Source: Amycolatopsis sp. NBC_01488 (GTDB lineage: Bacteria > Actinomycetota > Actinomycetes > Mycobacteriales > Pseudonocardiaceae). From it: a stretch of 64,000 nt of DNA. Location of the stretch: contig NZ_CP109434.1 of the NCBI RefSeq assembly GCF_036227105.1, forward strand, positions 1,244,001-1,308,000, given 5' to 3'. How positions within the stretch are numbered: position 1 is the stretch's first letter; each line of letters begins with the position of its first letter. A program made the position numbers and the translations under genes. The notes beneath the pieces were generated by a model. It was not told the DNA's origin. It did no database searches and saw only the letters and a program-made list of their open reading frames with translations. Of this stretch, positions 23,114-32,092 are shown piece by piece.

Positions 23114-23779
23114 ATGACACGGGACGCAGGTCCCGCCGCACCGGCGCGGCCGCTGCGGCGCGACGCCGAACTCAACCGCCGCCGCATCCTCGCGTCGGCC
23201 CGGGAAGTGTTCGGCCGGCGAGGGCTCGAAGCCACGCTGGACGACATCGCCCACCACGCCGGCCTGGGTGTCGGCACGGTCTACCGCCGGTTTCCCAGCA
23301 AGGAACACCTGGTCGAGGCCATGTTCGCCGAACGGATGGAAGAGATCGGCGACCTCGCCGAGAAGGCGTTGAAGGCCGAGGACGCGTGGCAGGCGTTCGT
23401 CGACTTCACCTGGAAGTCGATCGAGCTCCACTCGGGCGACCGCGGGCTGCGCGAGATCATGCTGTCCAACAAGTTCGGCCACGAGCACGTCGCGGAAGAG
23501 AAAGCCCGCATGGTGCCGTTGATCACACAGCTCGTCGAGCGGGCCAAGGCGGCGGGCGGCCTGCGCGCCGACTTCTCCCCGACGGACATCCCCCTGCTGC
23601 ACATGATGATCGGCTCGGCGATCGAGTTCACGTCCGCGGTGGAGCCGGACCTGTGGCGCCGCTGCCTGGGGATGCTCCTGGACGGGCTGCGCGCGCAGCC
23701 GGGCAAGCCCTCCGAGCTGCCGCACCCGCCGCTCGACGTGGACGAAGTCGACGAAGCGATGTCCTGCTGGCGCCCCTGA
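23114..23779 (+). CDS. TetR family regulator
   Basis: 221 aa. The N-terminal helix-turn-helix is NRRRILASAREVFGRRGLEATLDDIAHHAGLGVGTVYRRFPSKEHLVEAMF, typical of TetR regulators; the C-terminal part is a helical ligand-binding domain ending in DEVDEAMSCWRP. It lies head-to-head with the DHA2 exporter gene, the usual layout for a repressor released by the drug that the pump exports. ATG 23114 is preferred over 23093 because of the TAGACT -10 box. Confidence 0.9.
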   Translation: MTRDAGPAAPARPLRRDAELNRRRILASAREVFGRRGLEATLDDIAHHAGLGVGTVYRRFPSKEHLVEAMFAERMEEIGDLAEKALKAEDAWQAFVDFTWKSIELHSGDRGLREIMLSNKFGHEHVAEEKARMVPLITQLVERAKAAGGLRADFSPTDIPLLHMMIGSAIEFTSAVEPDLWRRCLGMLLDGLRAQPGKPSELPHPPLDVDEVDEAMSCWRP

Positions 23780-23856
23780 TGGGGTGATCGGCGCGGGATC
23801 CCGGCGCCGCCCTCCCGCCCGGACACTGCACCCCGCGCGATCATGGCGACGGGGGG

Positions 23857-24702
23857 GTGCGCGGGTTGGCGTATTACAGCGTTCCGGCGATTCGGCGGCT
23901 GCAGCTCGGACGGGAGCTGAAGTCCTGGCGCGAGAAAGCCGGGCTGACGCTGGAACAGGCGGGCGGCGACCTCGACATTTCGAAGAGCACGCTGTCGCGG
24001 CTGGAGAAGGGGCAGGGGGCGATCCACCCGCTGCACGCGCGGGCGATGGCCGAGTTGTACCGGGTGCCCGAGGACGACCTCGTGGAGCTGGTCGAGATCG
24101 CGCGGGAGGCGAGGCGGCCGAGCGAGAACCGCATCGAAGGGGTATCGGCCAACAGCTATCCGGCGCTCGAGACGGAGGCGGTTTCGGTCCGCAACTTCGA
24201 GCTGGCGTACGTGCCGGGGCTCCTCCAGACCGAGAGCTTCGCGCGCGCCTTGTATGCGCACCACGGCACCCGCGAACGCAACCACAAGCTTCACGTGCGG
24301 ATGCGCCGCTGCGAGCGGCTGAAGGGCGAGGACCCGCTGCGGCTGCACGCCATCGTGGACGAGACCGCGCTGGTCCGGCCCATCGCGGAGGCGCACGTGC
24401 TGGTCGCACAATTGCTGCACATGATCGAGATGGCCGAGCTGCCCAACGTGAAGATGCAGGTCGTCGCCGCTGAGACCGGAATCTACCGCGGCTTGCGGGG
24501 CGCCTTTTCGCTGCTCAGCTTCCCGCCGGACACGATCGGCGATCTCGGGTACGTGGACCACGCGGCAGGAAGCCTGCAGTTGGTCAAGCCGAGCCAGGTC
24601 GCCGAACTTTCCCGGCGGTTCAAGGACATTGGTAAGCTCGCGCTGAGTGAGGCGGAGTCCTGCGATCTCCTGCTCCGGCTCGCGGACCGGCTGAGTGAGT
24701 AG
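23857..24702 (+). CDS. XRE family regulator with DUF5753 (WhiJ-like)
   Basis: 281 aa. Residues 17-70 form a helix-turn-helix (LGRELKSWREKAGLTLEQAGGDLDISKSTLSRLEKGQGAI); residues 95-275 are the DUF5753 (Scr1-type) domain with ANSYPALETEAVSVRNFELAYVPGLLQTESFARAL. Streptomycetes and relatives have dozens of such genes, usually beside a DUF397 gene, as here (8 bp downstream). The WhiJ pair controls development in Streptomyces; the signal is unknown. The GTG at 23857 is preceded by a G-run. The role of this copy cannot be assigned. Confidence 0.87.
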   Translation: MRGLAYYSVPAIRRLQLGRELKSWREKAGLTLEQAGGDLDISKSTLSRLEKGQGAIHPLHARAMAELYRVPEDDLVELVEIAREARRPSENRIEGVSANSYPALETEAVSVRNFELAYVPGLLQTESFARALYAHHGTRERNHKLHVRMRRCERLKGEDPLRLHAIVDETALVRPIAEAHVLVAQLLHMIEMAELPNVKMQVVAAETGIYRGLRGAFSLLSFPPDTIGDLGYVDHAAGSLQLVKPSQVAELSRRFKDIGKLALSEAESCDLLLRLADRLSE

Positions 24703-24710
24703 GAGCGAGC

Positions 24711-24965
24711 GTGGACCGGATGGTGTGGCGCAAGAGCAGCTATAGCGGTGACGAGAACCAGGCTTGTGTCGAAGTAGCGTTCGCTTGGCGGAAGAGCAGC
24801 TACAGCGGCAACGAAAACACCGCCTGCGTCGAGGTTGCCTTTACTCCGCACACCCCCATCCCGGCCGTCGCCGTACGGGACTCGAAAGACCCGCACGGCC
24901 CGCACCTCGCCGTCGACCCCACCTCCTGGCGGGGCTTCCTCACCTCCGTCACTCGGACGGGATGA
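24711..24965 (+). CDS. DUF397 protein with internally duplicated core motif
   Basis: 84 aa from a GTG 8 bp after the XRE stop. Normal DUF397 proteins have one copy of WRKSSYSGxENxACVEVA followed by AVRDSKDPHGPHL. Here the first half is present twice: residues 5-24 (VWRKSSYSGDENQACVEVAF) and residues 25-44 (AWRKSSYSGNENTACVEVAF), while the second half (RDSKDP...WRGFL) is single. The two 60-bp copies differ at many third positions, so the duplication is not recent and the protein sequence has been kept. It probably works with the XRE protein upstream. Its 3' end overlaps the converging pspC by 17 bp. Confidence 0.85.
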   Translation: MDRMVWRKSSYSGDENQACVEVAFAWRKSSYSGNENTACVEVAFTPHTPIPAVAVRDSKDPHGPHLAVDPTSWRGFLTSVTRTG

Positions 24966-25143
24966 TCGCCCACAGGATCAGGTAGGCCACGAACTGCGGC
25001 CCGGGCAGCAGGCAGGACAGCACGGCCAGCAGCCGCACGGTGCCGGTCCTCATGCCCCATCGCCGGGCCAGGCCGGCGCACACGCCGCCGATCATGCGGC
25101 CGTGGCGGGGGCGGGACAGCCGGGTGGTGGCCGGTGCGCTCAT
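24949..25143 (-). CDS. PspC domain protein
   Basis: 64 aa. RLSRPRHGRMIGGVCAGLARRWGMRTGTVRLLAVLSCLLPGPQFVAYLILWAIIPSE is the complete PspC domain, a short cytoplasmic part and one or two membrane helices. PspC proteins sense or transmit envelope stress in the phage-shock system. There is no pspA nearby. The ATG at 25143 has GAGGAAAGGGA upstream. The gene overlaps DUF397 tail-to-tail. Confidence 0.85.
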   Translation of the reverse strand: MSAPATTRLSRPRHGRMIGGVCAGLARRWGMRTGTVRLLAVLSCLLPGPQFVAYLILWAIIPSE

Positions 25144-25396
25144 CGTCTTTTCCCTTTCCTCGAAGTTCCGATATCTCCACTTCACCACCGGAGTACCCAC
25201 TTCCGCATCGCTCGCGGGAAGGATCGCTCCCTTAGGGGACGGTAAAAACGAAAACCGCTCAGAAGCCGTCGCGAAACCCGGGAAACCGGCGTGTAATCCG
25301 ATGACCTGCGCGTTCTCCGGACAGGCCACGAAAAATCTTGGGAGATGTCCCCGTCAGGGCTGGTTTTTCGCCTCGATGCGGTGATACTTGCTCACC

Positions 25397-26293
25397 GTGT
25401 ACCCGCGTCTGAATTCCTTGGTCGTCGCGATGGCCTGTGCGCTCCTCGCCGCCGGGTGCGCGAAGGCCCAGACCGCTCCCGAGACGTCGTCGGGGCCCAC
25501 GCCGCTGACGGCGGCCGCCGCGCTCGGGGACTTCTCGACCGTCGACTACTGCAGCCTGCTCGACGTGCCGTCCGTCGCGCCCGGCGCGGTCGCCACCCCG
25601 ACGTTCGAGAACTGCCGGGCCGACATCGGCCCGCGCACGATCCTCGTCGGGCCGCTGGCCTTCGACTCCGACCCGAACATCAAGCCCTACGCCTACCTCG
25701 GACCGGTGCCCGACGGCGTCGCGATCCAGCAGTCGATGTTCAACGACCGCAGCGCGTGCACCCGCGCGATCACCTTCGCCGACGGCAACCGGCTCGACCT
25801 GTCGGTCACCGACACCGGCAACGACCAGGCCGCGCGCTGCGGCGTCGCGGACGCGGCCGTCGGCTCGGTACTGACCGCGGTCACGGCGAACAAGGTGGGC
25901 AGGCTGATCTTCCCGGACCGCTCGTGGGGCCTGGTGGCGCCGTGCGCGCTGCTGGACGACCACGCCCTGGACGACGTCGCGGGCGCCGGTGCCCGGCCGG
26001 CGACGGGACTGTCCGGGCACAGCTGCATCCGCGGCAAGGTGAGCCTCAAGCTGACGGTGGAGACGGACGCCCCGTCCGGCACGCCCGAGACGCTCGGCGG
26101 GCGCGCGGCCCGGATCCGCGTCGCGGGCGCGTTCTGCCTGGTGGACACGACCCAGCCGGCGGCGGGCCTGCCGGGCCACCGCGAGCTGGCGGAGCTGAGC
26201 GTCGTGGAGACGGCGGGCACCGCGGGCGACGGCACGTGCGCACTGGCCCGCACCGCGGCGAACGTCATCCTGGCCCGGCTCCCGAAGGCGTAG
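25397..26293 (+). CDS. Secreted lipoprotein (DUF3558-like)
   Basis: 298 aa. The N-terminus is a lipoprotein signal with lipobox LLAAGC, placing the lipidated Cys at about residue 21. The mature part has DYCSLLDVP and PCALLDDHAL, each followed by a cysteine-containing domain, so it looks like two related domains of the DUF3558 type, as found in many actinobacterial lipoproteins. No function is known. The GTG at 25397 follows a GATACT hexamer by 8 bp; a TTG at 25388 is the alternative. About 250 bp with no recognised gene lie between it and pspC, holding both promoters. Confidence 0.68.
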   Translation: MYPRLNSLVVAMACALLAAGCAKAQTAPETSSGPTPLTAAAALGDFSTVDYCSLLDVPSVAPGAVATPTFENCRADIGPRTILVGPLAFDSDPNIKPYAYLGPVPDGVAIQQSMFNDRSACTRAITFADGNRLDLSVTDTGNDQAARCGVADAAVGSVLTAVTANKVGRLIFPDRSWGLVAPCALLDDHALDDVAGAGARPATGLSGHSCIRGKVSLKLTVETDAPSGTPETLGGRAARIRVAGAFCLVDTTQPAAGLPGHRELAELSVVETAGTAGDGTCALARTAANVILARLPKA

Positions 26294-26333
26294 CCCGGCT
26301 CGGCACGTCCTCGGAAATTCTTCTCCGGGGTGA

Positions 26334-26360
26334 TGTCGAATGACGGCCGTCCGGTTCGTA
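26334..26360 (+). promoter_or_regulatory. ECF42-type promoter (TGTCGAA-N16-CGTA)
   Basis: TGTCGAA (26334-26340) and CGTA (26357-26360) are 16 bp apart, about 50 bp before the first gene of the sigma operon. This resembles the promoter I recall for ECF42 sigma factors of Streptomyces, so the operon is probably autoregulated. The match was made by eye. Confidence 0.45.
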
Positions 26361-26410
26361 GCCAGGATGAGAGACCGGTACCTGACCGGTCGCCGTCGAA
26401 GGAGCCCCAG

Positions 26411-26770
26411 ATGAAGCAGTACCTGCTCGCCGTCCAGTTCGACGAAAGCGCGCCGCCGGAGCCCGAGGACGCCGTGCGGGCCATGATGGCCCGGACCGGC
26501 AAGGTCACCGACGAGATGAAGAGCGCCGGCGCCTGGGTGTTCGTCGGCGGCCTGCAGCACTCGGACGCCTCGACGGTCGTCCGCACCGCCGGTGGCAAGA
26601 CCGCCTTCACCGACGGCCCGTTCGCCGAGACCAAGGAACAGCTCGGCGGCTTCTGGGTCATCCAGGTCGAGGACCTCGACAAGGCGCTGGCCTGGGCCGA
26701 GAAGTGCTCGATCGCCTGCGGGCAGCCGATCGAGGTGCGCCCGTTCGACGACGGCTCGCGTCGGCGCTGA
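26411..26770 (+). CDS. YCII-related DGPF-domain protein
   Basis: 119 aa beginning MKQYLLAVQFDE with TDGPFAETKEQLGGFWVIQVEDLDKALAWA, the DGPF motif and YCII fold. DGPF proteins are encoded next to ECF42 sigma factors across bacteria and may act with them. The gene overlaps the sigma start by one base (TGATG). No enzymatic function is established. Confidence 0.85.
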   Translation: MKQYLLAVQFDESAPPEPEDAVRAMMARTGKVTDEMKSAGAWVFVGGLQHSDASTVVRTAGGKTAFTDGPFAETKEQLGGFWVIQVEDLDKALAWAEKCSIACGQPIEVRPFDDGSRRR

Positions 26771-27975
26771 TGGACCTCGACGACGTCTACCGGGCGGAGT
26801 ACGGCCGGTGCGTGGCCACCCTGACGCGTCTCCTGGGAGACATCGGGCTCGCCGAGGAGGCCGTGCAGGACGCGTTCGCAGTGGCCGTCACGAAGTGGGC
26901 CGGCGCGCTGCCGCCCAACCCCGGCGCGTGGATCGTCACCACGGCCCGCCACCGGGCGATCGACCGCCTGCGCCGGGAGTCCACCCGCGAAGCCCGGCAC
27001 GCGCAGGCACTCCTGCTGCACGAACCCGGCGAACCCGAGGAGGTGGGACCCGTGCGCGACGACCAGCTCCGCCTGATCTTCACCTGCTGCCACCCGGCGC
27101 TCTCGCCGCTCGCGCAGACGGCACTCACCCTGCGGCTGCTCGGCGGCCTCGAGGTGCCGGAGATCGCCCGCGCGTACCTCGTGCCGGAAGCGACCATCTC
27201 ACAGCGGATCGTCCGCGCGAAGAAGAAGATCCGCGACGCCGGCATCCCCTACCGGGTACCGGACGCCGCCGAGCTGCCCGACCGGCTGGCGCCGGTGCTC
27301 ACGGTGCTTTACCTGGTCTTCAACGAGGGATACGCGTCGACGTCCGGGGAGCTGCTGCGGACGGACCTGTGCGCCGACGCCGTCCGCCTGGCGCGGGCGC
27401 TCGCCGAGCTGATGCCGGACGAGCCGGAGGTGCTCGGCCTGCTGGCGCTGCTCCTGCTCACCGAAGCCCGGCGGCCGGCGCGCGTGGGCCCGTCGGGTGA
27501 GCTGGTGGTGCTCGCGGAGCAGGACCGGTCGCGGTGGAACCACGAGCTGATCGCCGAAGGGCACGACCTGGTCCGGCGGTGCCTGCGCCGCAACCAGCCG
27601 GGGCCGTACCAGCTGCAGGCGGCGATCAACGCCGTGCACACCGATGGGCCGTCGACGGACTGGACGCAGGTGCTGGCGCTGTACGACCAGCTGCTGGCCC
27701 AGACCCCGACGCCGATCGTCGCGCTCAACCGCGCGGTCGCCGTCGCCGAGGTGCACGGGCCGGCCCTGGCGCTGGCGAGCATCGAGGACGTGGACCTGCC
27801 GGGCTACCACCTGCTGCCCGCCACCCGCGCGGACCTGCTCGCCCGCCTGGGCCGGACCGCCGAGGCCGTCGCGGCCTACGACGAGGCGATCGCCTTGGCC
27901 GGCAACGAAACCGAACGCACCTTCCTGCGGACGCGGCGAGCGCGCCTGGCACCTGGGGAAAGGAAGCAGCCATGA
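26770..27975 (+). CDS. ECF42-type sigma factor with C-terminal TPR-like extension
   Basis: 401 aa, about twice the length of an ordinary ECF sigma. Residues 1-75 hold region 2 (LAEEAVQDAFAVAVTKW...IVTTARHRAIDRLRRE), residues 100-165 region 4 (LAQTALTLRLLGGLEVPEIARAYLVPEATISQRIVRAKKKIR). The remaining 230 residues (DUF6596, LYLVFNEGYASTSGELLRTDLCADAVRLARALAELMPDEPEVLGLLALLLLTEARR) are helical repeats needed for activity in this group. No anti-sigma gene is adjacent; a DGPF gene is. It probably transcribes its own four-gene operon. Confidence 0.88.
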   Translation: MDLDDVYRAEYGRCVATLTRLLGDIGLAEEAVQDAFAVAVTKWAGALPPNPGAWIVTTARHRAIDRLRRESTREARHAQALLLHEPGEPEEVGPVRDDQLRLIFTCCHPALSPLAQTALTLRLLGGLEVPEIARAYLVPEATISQRIVRAKKKIRDAGIPYRVPDAAELPDRLAPVLTVLYLVFNEGYASTSGELLRTDLCADAVRLARALAELMPDEPEVLGLLALLLLTEARRPARVGPSGELVVLAEQDRSRWNHELIAEGHDLVRRCLRRNQPGPYQLQAAINAVHTDGPSTDWTQVLALYDQLLAQTPTPIVALNRAVAVAEVHGPALALASIEDVDLPGYHLLPATRADLLARLGRTAEAVAAYDEAIALAGNETERTFLRTRRARLAPGERKQP

Positions 27976-28478
27976 CCACGCAGTCCACTGTGGACGGAGA
28001 GCGGGTGAGCGCCACGCTGGTGTTCGCCGCGCCCGCCGCGACGGTGTTCGCGGTGCTGGCGGACCCGGCGACGCACGCCTCGATCGACGGCACCGGCTGG
28101 GTCGAGCAGCCGCTCGACCCAGCGCCGCTGACCGAGGTGGGGCAGCTCTTCCGGATGGGCATGTACCACGCCGATCACCCCGACGGGCATTACCGAGTCG
28201 TCAACAAGGTCGAGCTCTTCGACGCGCCGCGCACCATCGGCTGGCTGACCGGCTCCGAGAAGGACGACGGCGAGCCGGAGTTCGGCGGCTGGCTCTGGCG
28301 CTACGACCTGACGCCGCTGAGCCCGGCCGAAGCCGAGGTCACGCTCACCTACGACTGGTCGGGCGTGCCCCGGTTCGTCCGTGACCGCGGCATCCGGTTC
28401 CCGCCCTTCGGGCCCGACCACCTCGCGAACTCACTCCACCACCTGGCCGAACTCACCTCTTCGAGGAGCGCATCATGA
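27972..28478 (+). CDS. SRPBCC family protein (polyketide cyclase/START-like)
   Basis: 168 aa with a START-like fold: VSATLVFAAPAATVFAVLADPATHASIDGTGWVE and GWLWRYDLTPLSPAEAEVTLTYDWSG. These proteins bind hydrophobic ligands. It overlaps both neighbours by 4 bp (ATGA at each end), so it belongs to the ECF42 operon and is probably part of the same response. Confidence 0.8.
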   Translation: MTTQSTVDGERVSATLVFAAPAATVFAVLADPATHASIDGTGWVEQPLDPAPLTEVGQLFRMGMYHADHPDGHYRVVNKVELFDAPRTIGWLTGSEKDDGEPEFGGWLWRYDLTPLSPAEAEVTLTYDWSGVPRFVRDRGIRFPPFGPDHLANSLHHLAELTSSRSAS

Positions 28479-29044
28479 CCACCACCTACACCTTCGACGT
28501 CTTCTCCAGCCTCGACGGCTTCGGCAGCCACCACGGCGACTGGGGCGGCTACTGGGGCAAACAGGGCCCGGAGCTGCTCGCGCACCGCCTCGCCCAGTAC
28601 GACGTGGACCAGCGGATGGTCTTCGGCGCCCACACCTTCCGGCTCAACGCGAAGATGCTGAGCGGGAGACCCGAAACGCTCGACCCGTGGGTGGCCCGGC
28701 TGCGGACCCTGCCGGCCACCGTCGTGTCGAACACCCTGGCAGGGCCGTTCGACTGGCCGGACGCGACGGTCGAGAGCGGGGACGCCGTCGACGTCGTCGC
28801 GCGGCTCAAGGAGGAGTCCGATGTGCCGCTGCGGTCGCACGGCAGCCTGTCGCTGAACCGGGCGCTGCTGGCGGCCGGGCTCGTCGACCGCGTCCAGGTG
28901 ACGCTCTACCCCGTCATCACCGGCAAGACCGGCGAACGCCCGATCTTCGCCGGGGTGGCGGACTTCGACCTCGAGCTGCTCGAGAGCCGCACGCTCGACG
29001 GCCACATCCAGGAGCTGATCTACCGCCCCACGCTGCACTCCTGA
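28475..29044 (+). CDS. Dihydrofolate reductase-family (RibD C-terminal) protein
   Basis: 189 aa. YTFDVFSSLDGFGSHHGDWGGYWGK, MVFGAHTFRLNAKML and SLSLNRALLAAGLVDRVQVTLYPVITGKTGERPIFAG mark the RibD_C/YwjB-type fold that binds NADPH. It is probably a reductase of unknown substrate; it is not the housekeeping FolA. It is the last gene of the ECF42 operon and is followed by a hairpin terminator. Confidence 0.82.
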   Translation: MTTTYTFDVFSSLDGFGSHHGDWGGYWGKQGPELLAHRLAQYDVDQRMVFGAHTFRLNAKMLSGRPETLDPWVARLRTLPATVVSNTLAGPFDWPDATVESGDAVDVVARLKEESDVPLRSHGSLSLNRALLAAGLVDRVQVTLYPVITGKTGERPIFAGVADFDLELLESRTLDGHIQELIYRPTLHS

Positions 29045-29050
29045 AACGCC

Positions 29051-29085
29051 GTGAAGGCCACCTCGGCGAGCGAGGCGGCCTTCAC
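29051..29085. terminator. Bidirectional terminator, GAAGGCC family
   Basis: GTGAAGGCCACCTCG (29051-29065) pairs with CGAGGCGGCCTTCAC (29071-29085) with one mismatch. It lies between the ends of two converging operons, the ECF42 operon and sugC. Confidence 0.8.
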
Positions 29086-29095
29086 GGGATCGGGA

Positions 29096-30277
29096 CTAGT
29101 CCTCGTAGGTGAGGTTCTTGCCGTTCGACGGGTCGAACAGTTTGATCTTGTCCGCGTCGTACCAGATTTCGAGGTCCGCGTTCTCCGCCGCGGACGACTC
29201 CGCCGACAGCCGGGCCACGATCTGGGACTCCGCGCCCGGGACGTCGGACGAGCCGCTGTCCGCGGCCAGCTCCGCCAGCTCCTCGGACGTCGCGACGTCA
29301 CCCTCCAGCGTGAAGTGGGCGAACTTCTCCGAACCCATCGACTCCAGCACGTCGATGTGCGCGGTGAACGTGCCGCCGCCGGTCTTCTGGCCGGCCTCGA
29401 CCAGCGCCGCGTCCTCGAAGTGCTCCGGCCGGATGCCGACGATCAGCTCGCGCGGCGCGTTCGCCTTCTCCACCAGCTGGCGGACGCGGTCCGTCAGCGG
29501 CGTCGTGCCCAACGCACTCCGCAGTTCGTTGTTCTCCAGCGTCGCCGGGACGAAGTTCATCGACGGCGAGCCGATGAACCCGGCGACGAACAGGTTCGCC
29601 GGGTTGTCGTAGAGGAACTGCGGCGCACCGATCTGCTGCACGTACCCGCCGCGCAGCACCACGACCCGGTCGCCCAGGGTCATGGCCTCGGTCTGGTCGT
29701 GCGTGACGTACAGCGTCGTCGTGCCGAGCTGCTTCTGGATCTTCGACACCGACGTCCGCATCTGGCCGCGCAGCTTGGCGTCCAGGTTGGACAGTGGCTC
29801 GTCCATCAGGAACGCCTTGGGGCTGCGGACGATCGCCCGGCCCATCGCGACGCGCTGCCGCTGGCCACCGGAGAGGTTGGCCGGCTTGCGGTCCAGGTGC
29901 TGGGTCAGGTCGAGGATCGTCGCCGCTTCCTCCACCTTCGCCCGGACCGTCTTGTCGTCCACTTTGGCCAGCCGCAGCGGGAACGCCATGTTCTCCCGGA
30001 CGCTCATGTGCGGGTAGAGCGCGTAGGACTGGAACACCATCGCGATGTCCCGGTCCTTCGGGGCCTTCTCGTTGACGCGCTTGCCGTCGATGCGCAGCTC
30101 GCCGGAGGAGATGTCCTCCAGGCCGGCCACCATGTTCAGCGTCGTCGACTTCCCGCAGCCGGACGGGCCGACCAGGATGATGAACTCGCCGTCGGCGACG
30201 GTGATGTCCACTTCGGACACCGCGAGCGCGCCGTCGGGGTACTTCTTCGACACCTTGTCGAGGACGATTTCAGCCAT
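29096..30277 (-). CDS. sugC: ABC transporter ATP-binding protein SugC (UgpC/MsmK-type)
   Basis: 393 aa. Walker A GPSGCGKST, Q-loop MVFQSYALYPHMSV, signature LSGGQRQRVAMGRAIV, Walker B FLMDEPLSNLD and H-loop YVTHDQTEAM are all present, followed by the C-terminal OB/regulatory domain (VGIRPEHFEDAAL). This is the MalK/UgpC class of sugar importer ATPases. The gene order lipoprotein-permease-permease-ATPase, and the surrounding genes, match lpqY-sugA-sugB-sugC of M. tuberculosis, a trehalose recycler, so trehalose is the likely substrate. It starts 4 bp after sugB. Confidence 0.85.
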   Translation of the reverse strand: MAEIVLDKVSKKYPDGALAVSEVDITVADGEFIILVGPSGCGKSTTLNMVAGLEDISSGELRIDGKRVNEKAPKDRDIAMVFQSYALYPHMSVRENMAFPLRLAKVDDKTVRAKVEEAATILDLTQHLDRKPANLSGGQRQRVAMGRAIVRSPKAFLMDEPLSNLDAKLRGQMRTSVSKIQKQLGTTTLYVTHDQTEAMTLGDRVVVLRGGYVQQIGAPQFLYDNPANLFVAGFIGSPSMNFVPATLENNELRSALGTTPLTDRVRQLVEKANAPRELIVGIRPEHFEDAALVEAGQKTGGGTFTAHIDVLESMGSEKFAHFTLEGDVATSEELAELAADSGSSDVPGAESQIVARLSAESSAAENADLEIWYDADKIKLFDPSNGKNLTYED

Positions 30278-30281
30278 AGCG

Positions 30282-31121
30282 CTACCCCTTCACCGCACCG
30301 GAGGTCAGCCCCGCCACGATGCGACGCTGGAAGAACAACACGAACACAATGATCGGGATGGTGATCACGACCGCGGCCGCGCTCACCTGCCCGGTCGGGT
30401 CTTCGAACTGCGACGACCCGGTGAAGAACGACAGCGCCGCCGGCACCGTGCGCGACGCCGTGGTCGACGTCAGCGAGATGGCGAACAGGAAGTCGTTCCA
30501 GCAGAAGATGAACACCAGGATCGCGGTGGTGAACACGCCCGGCGCGGCCAGCGGCGCGATCACCCGCCGGAACGCCTGGGCCGGCGTGGCGCCGTCCATC
30601 TTCGCCGCCTTTTCCAGCTCCCACGGGATCTCCCGGAAGAACGCCGAGAGCGTGTAGATCGACAGCGGCAGGGCGAACGTGATGTACGGCAGGATCAGGC
30701 CCGGCCAGGTGTCGAACAGGTGCAGGTTCCGCTCGATGTTGAACAGCGGCGTCACCAGCGACACCTGCGGGAACATCGCGATCAGCAGCGAAAGCCCGAC
30801 CAGCAGCTGCTTGCCGGGGAACTCGAGCCGCGCGATCGCGTACGCGGCCATCGTGCCGAGCACCACCGCGATCAGCGTCGAGATGATCGCGATGCCGATC
30901 GAGTTGACCAGCGCCCGCAGGAACTCCGAGGTCTGGAAGATGTCCGCGTAGTTCTGCCAGGTCCACGACTGCGGGATGAAGCTCCCGTCGGTCAGCGTGT
31001 CCTTGGTCTTGAACGACAGCGAAAGCACCCACAGCACCGGTACCAGCGCGAACACCAGCACGAGGATGTCGACCAGGCCCCACCTGAGCTTGCGGCCCGT
31101 CGTGACGGTTCCCATCACCAT
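30282..31121 (-). CDS. sugB: Sugar ABC transporter permease SugB
   Basis: 279 aa with six membrane helices and the EAA loop [44 protein letters not shown], the contact site for the ATPase. This is the MalG-type permease. Its ATG overlaps the sugA stop by one base (TGATG). With sugA it forms the membrane channel of the importer. Confidence 0.87.
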   Translation of the reverse strand: MVMGTVTTGRKLRWGLVDILVLVFALVPVLWVLSLSFKTKDTLTDGSFIPQSWTWQNYADIFQTSEFLRALVNSIGIAIISTLIAVVLGTMAAYAIARLEFPGKQLLVGLSLLIAMFPQVSLVTPLFNIERNLHLFDTWPGLILPYITFALPLSIYTLSAFFREIPWELEKAAKMDGATPAQAFRRVIAPLAAPGVFTTAILVFIFCWNDFLFAISLTSTTASRTVPAALSFFTGSSQFEDPTGQVSAAAVVITIPIIVFVLFFQRRIVAGLTSGAVKG

Positions 31122-32092
31122 CAGCGCTTACCCCCGTCGTCCGAACCCGGTGCGGCCGTGCCGAACACCTTGATGAAGATGAAGGCGATGATCGCCACGG
31201 TGATGAAGATCAGCACCGCCATCGTCGACCCGATCCCGAGGTTGAGGCCCTTGACCAGGTTGTCGTAGGTCTGCATGGACACCGAGCCGGTGTCCTGCGC
31301 GCCGCCGGTGAGCACGTAGATGTTGTCGAAGATCCGGAACGCGTCGAGCGTGCGGAACAGCAGCGCCACCAGGATCGCCGGCTTCATCACCGGCAGCATC
31401 ACCTTCGTGAACCGCTGCCACGCGCTCGCGCCGTCCATCGCCGCGGCCTTGAGCAGGTCGTCCGGCACCAGCGCGAGGCCGGCCATCAGCAGCAGCGCCA
31501 TGAACGGCGTGGTCTTCCACACCTCGGCGCCGATGATGATGAACAGCGACGGCCACTGCTCGGTGAGCGGGGCCGCGTCCGAGGCCAGCCAGTTCGCCAG
31601 GTAGCCGGTCTTCGGCGTCCACGCGTAGTACCACGAGAACGCCGCGACGACCGTGACGATGCCGTACGGGATCAGGGCGACCGTGCGGACCAGGCCGCGT
31701 CCGACGAGCGTCCGGTGCATGATCAGCGCCAGCGCCATGCCGAGCACGAACTCGATCGCCACCGACACCACGGTCAGGAACATCGTGGTGCCGAACGCCG
31801 TCCACCAGTAGGAGTTGGACAGCACGGCCCCGTAGTTGTCGAAGCCGACGAACTGCTGCTGCGCGGGGAACCGCAGGTCGTAGCGCTGCAGCGACAGCCA
31901 GATCGAATAGACGATCGGGTAGCCGGTGACCGCGATCATCACGACGAACGCGGGCGCGCACAGCCAGAGCCCGAGCCGCCGTTCGGCCTTCTTGCCTTCG
32001 GAGAGGGCGGGTTTGCCCTTCTTGTGGGACGTCGCCTCCTTGGCGACCGTGGCCCCGGCGGTGCCGGCCGGGGTCGAGTCCTGAACGGTCAC
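31121..32092 (-). CDS. sugA: Sugar ABC transporter permease SugA
   Basis: 323 aa. A charged cytoplasmic tail of about 40 residues is followed by six helices and the EAA loop [50 protein letters not shown], typical of MalF-type permeases. The GTG start at 32092 overlaps the lpqY stop (GTGA), giving coupled translation. The longer open frame is lpqY read in the wrong frame. Confidence 0.87.
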   Translation of the reverse strand: MTVQDSTPAGTAGATVAKEATSHKKGKPALSEGKKAERRLGLWLCAPAFVVMIAVTGYPIVYSIWLSLQRYDLRFPAQQQFVGFDNYGAVLSNSYWWTAFGTTMFLTVVSVAIEFVLGMALALIMHRTLVGRGLVRTVALIPYGIVTVVAAFSWYYAWTPKTGYLANWLASDAAPLTEQWPSLFIIIGAEVWKTTPFMALLLMAGLALVPDDLLKAAAMDGASAWQRFTKVMLPVMKPAILVALLFRTLDAFRIFDNIYVLTGGAQDTGSVSMQTYDNLVKGLNLGIGSTMAVLIFITVAIIAFIFIKVFGTAAPGSDDGGKR

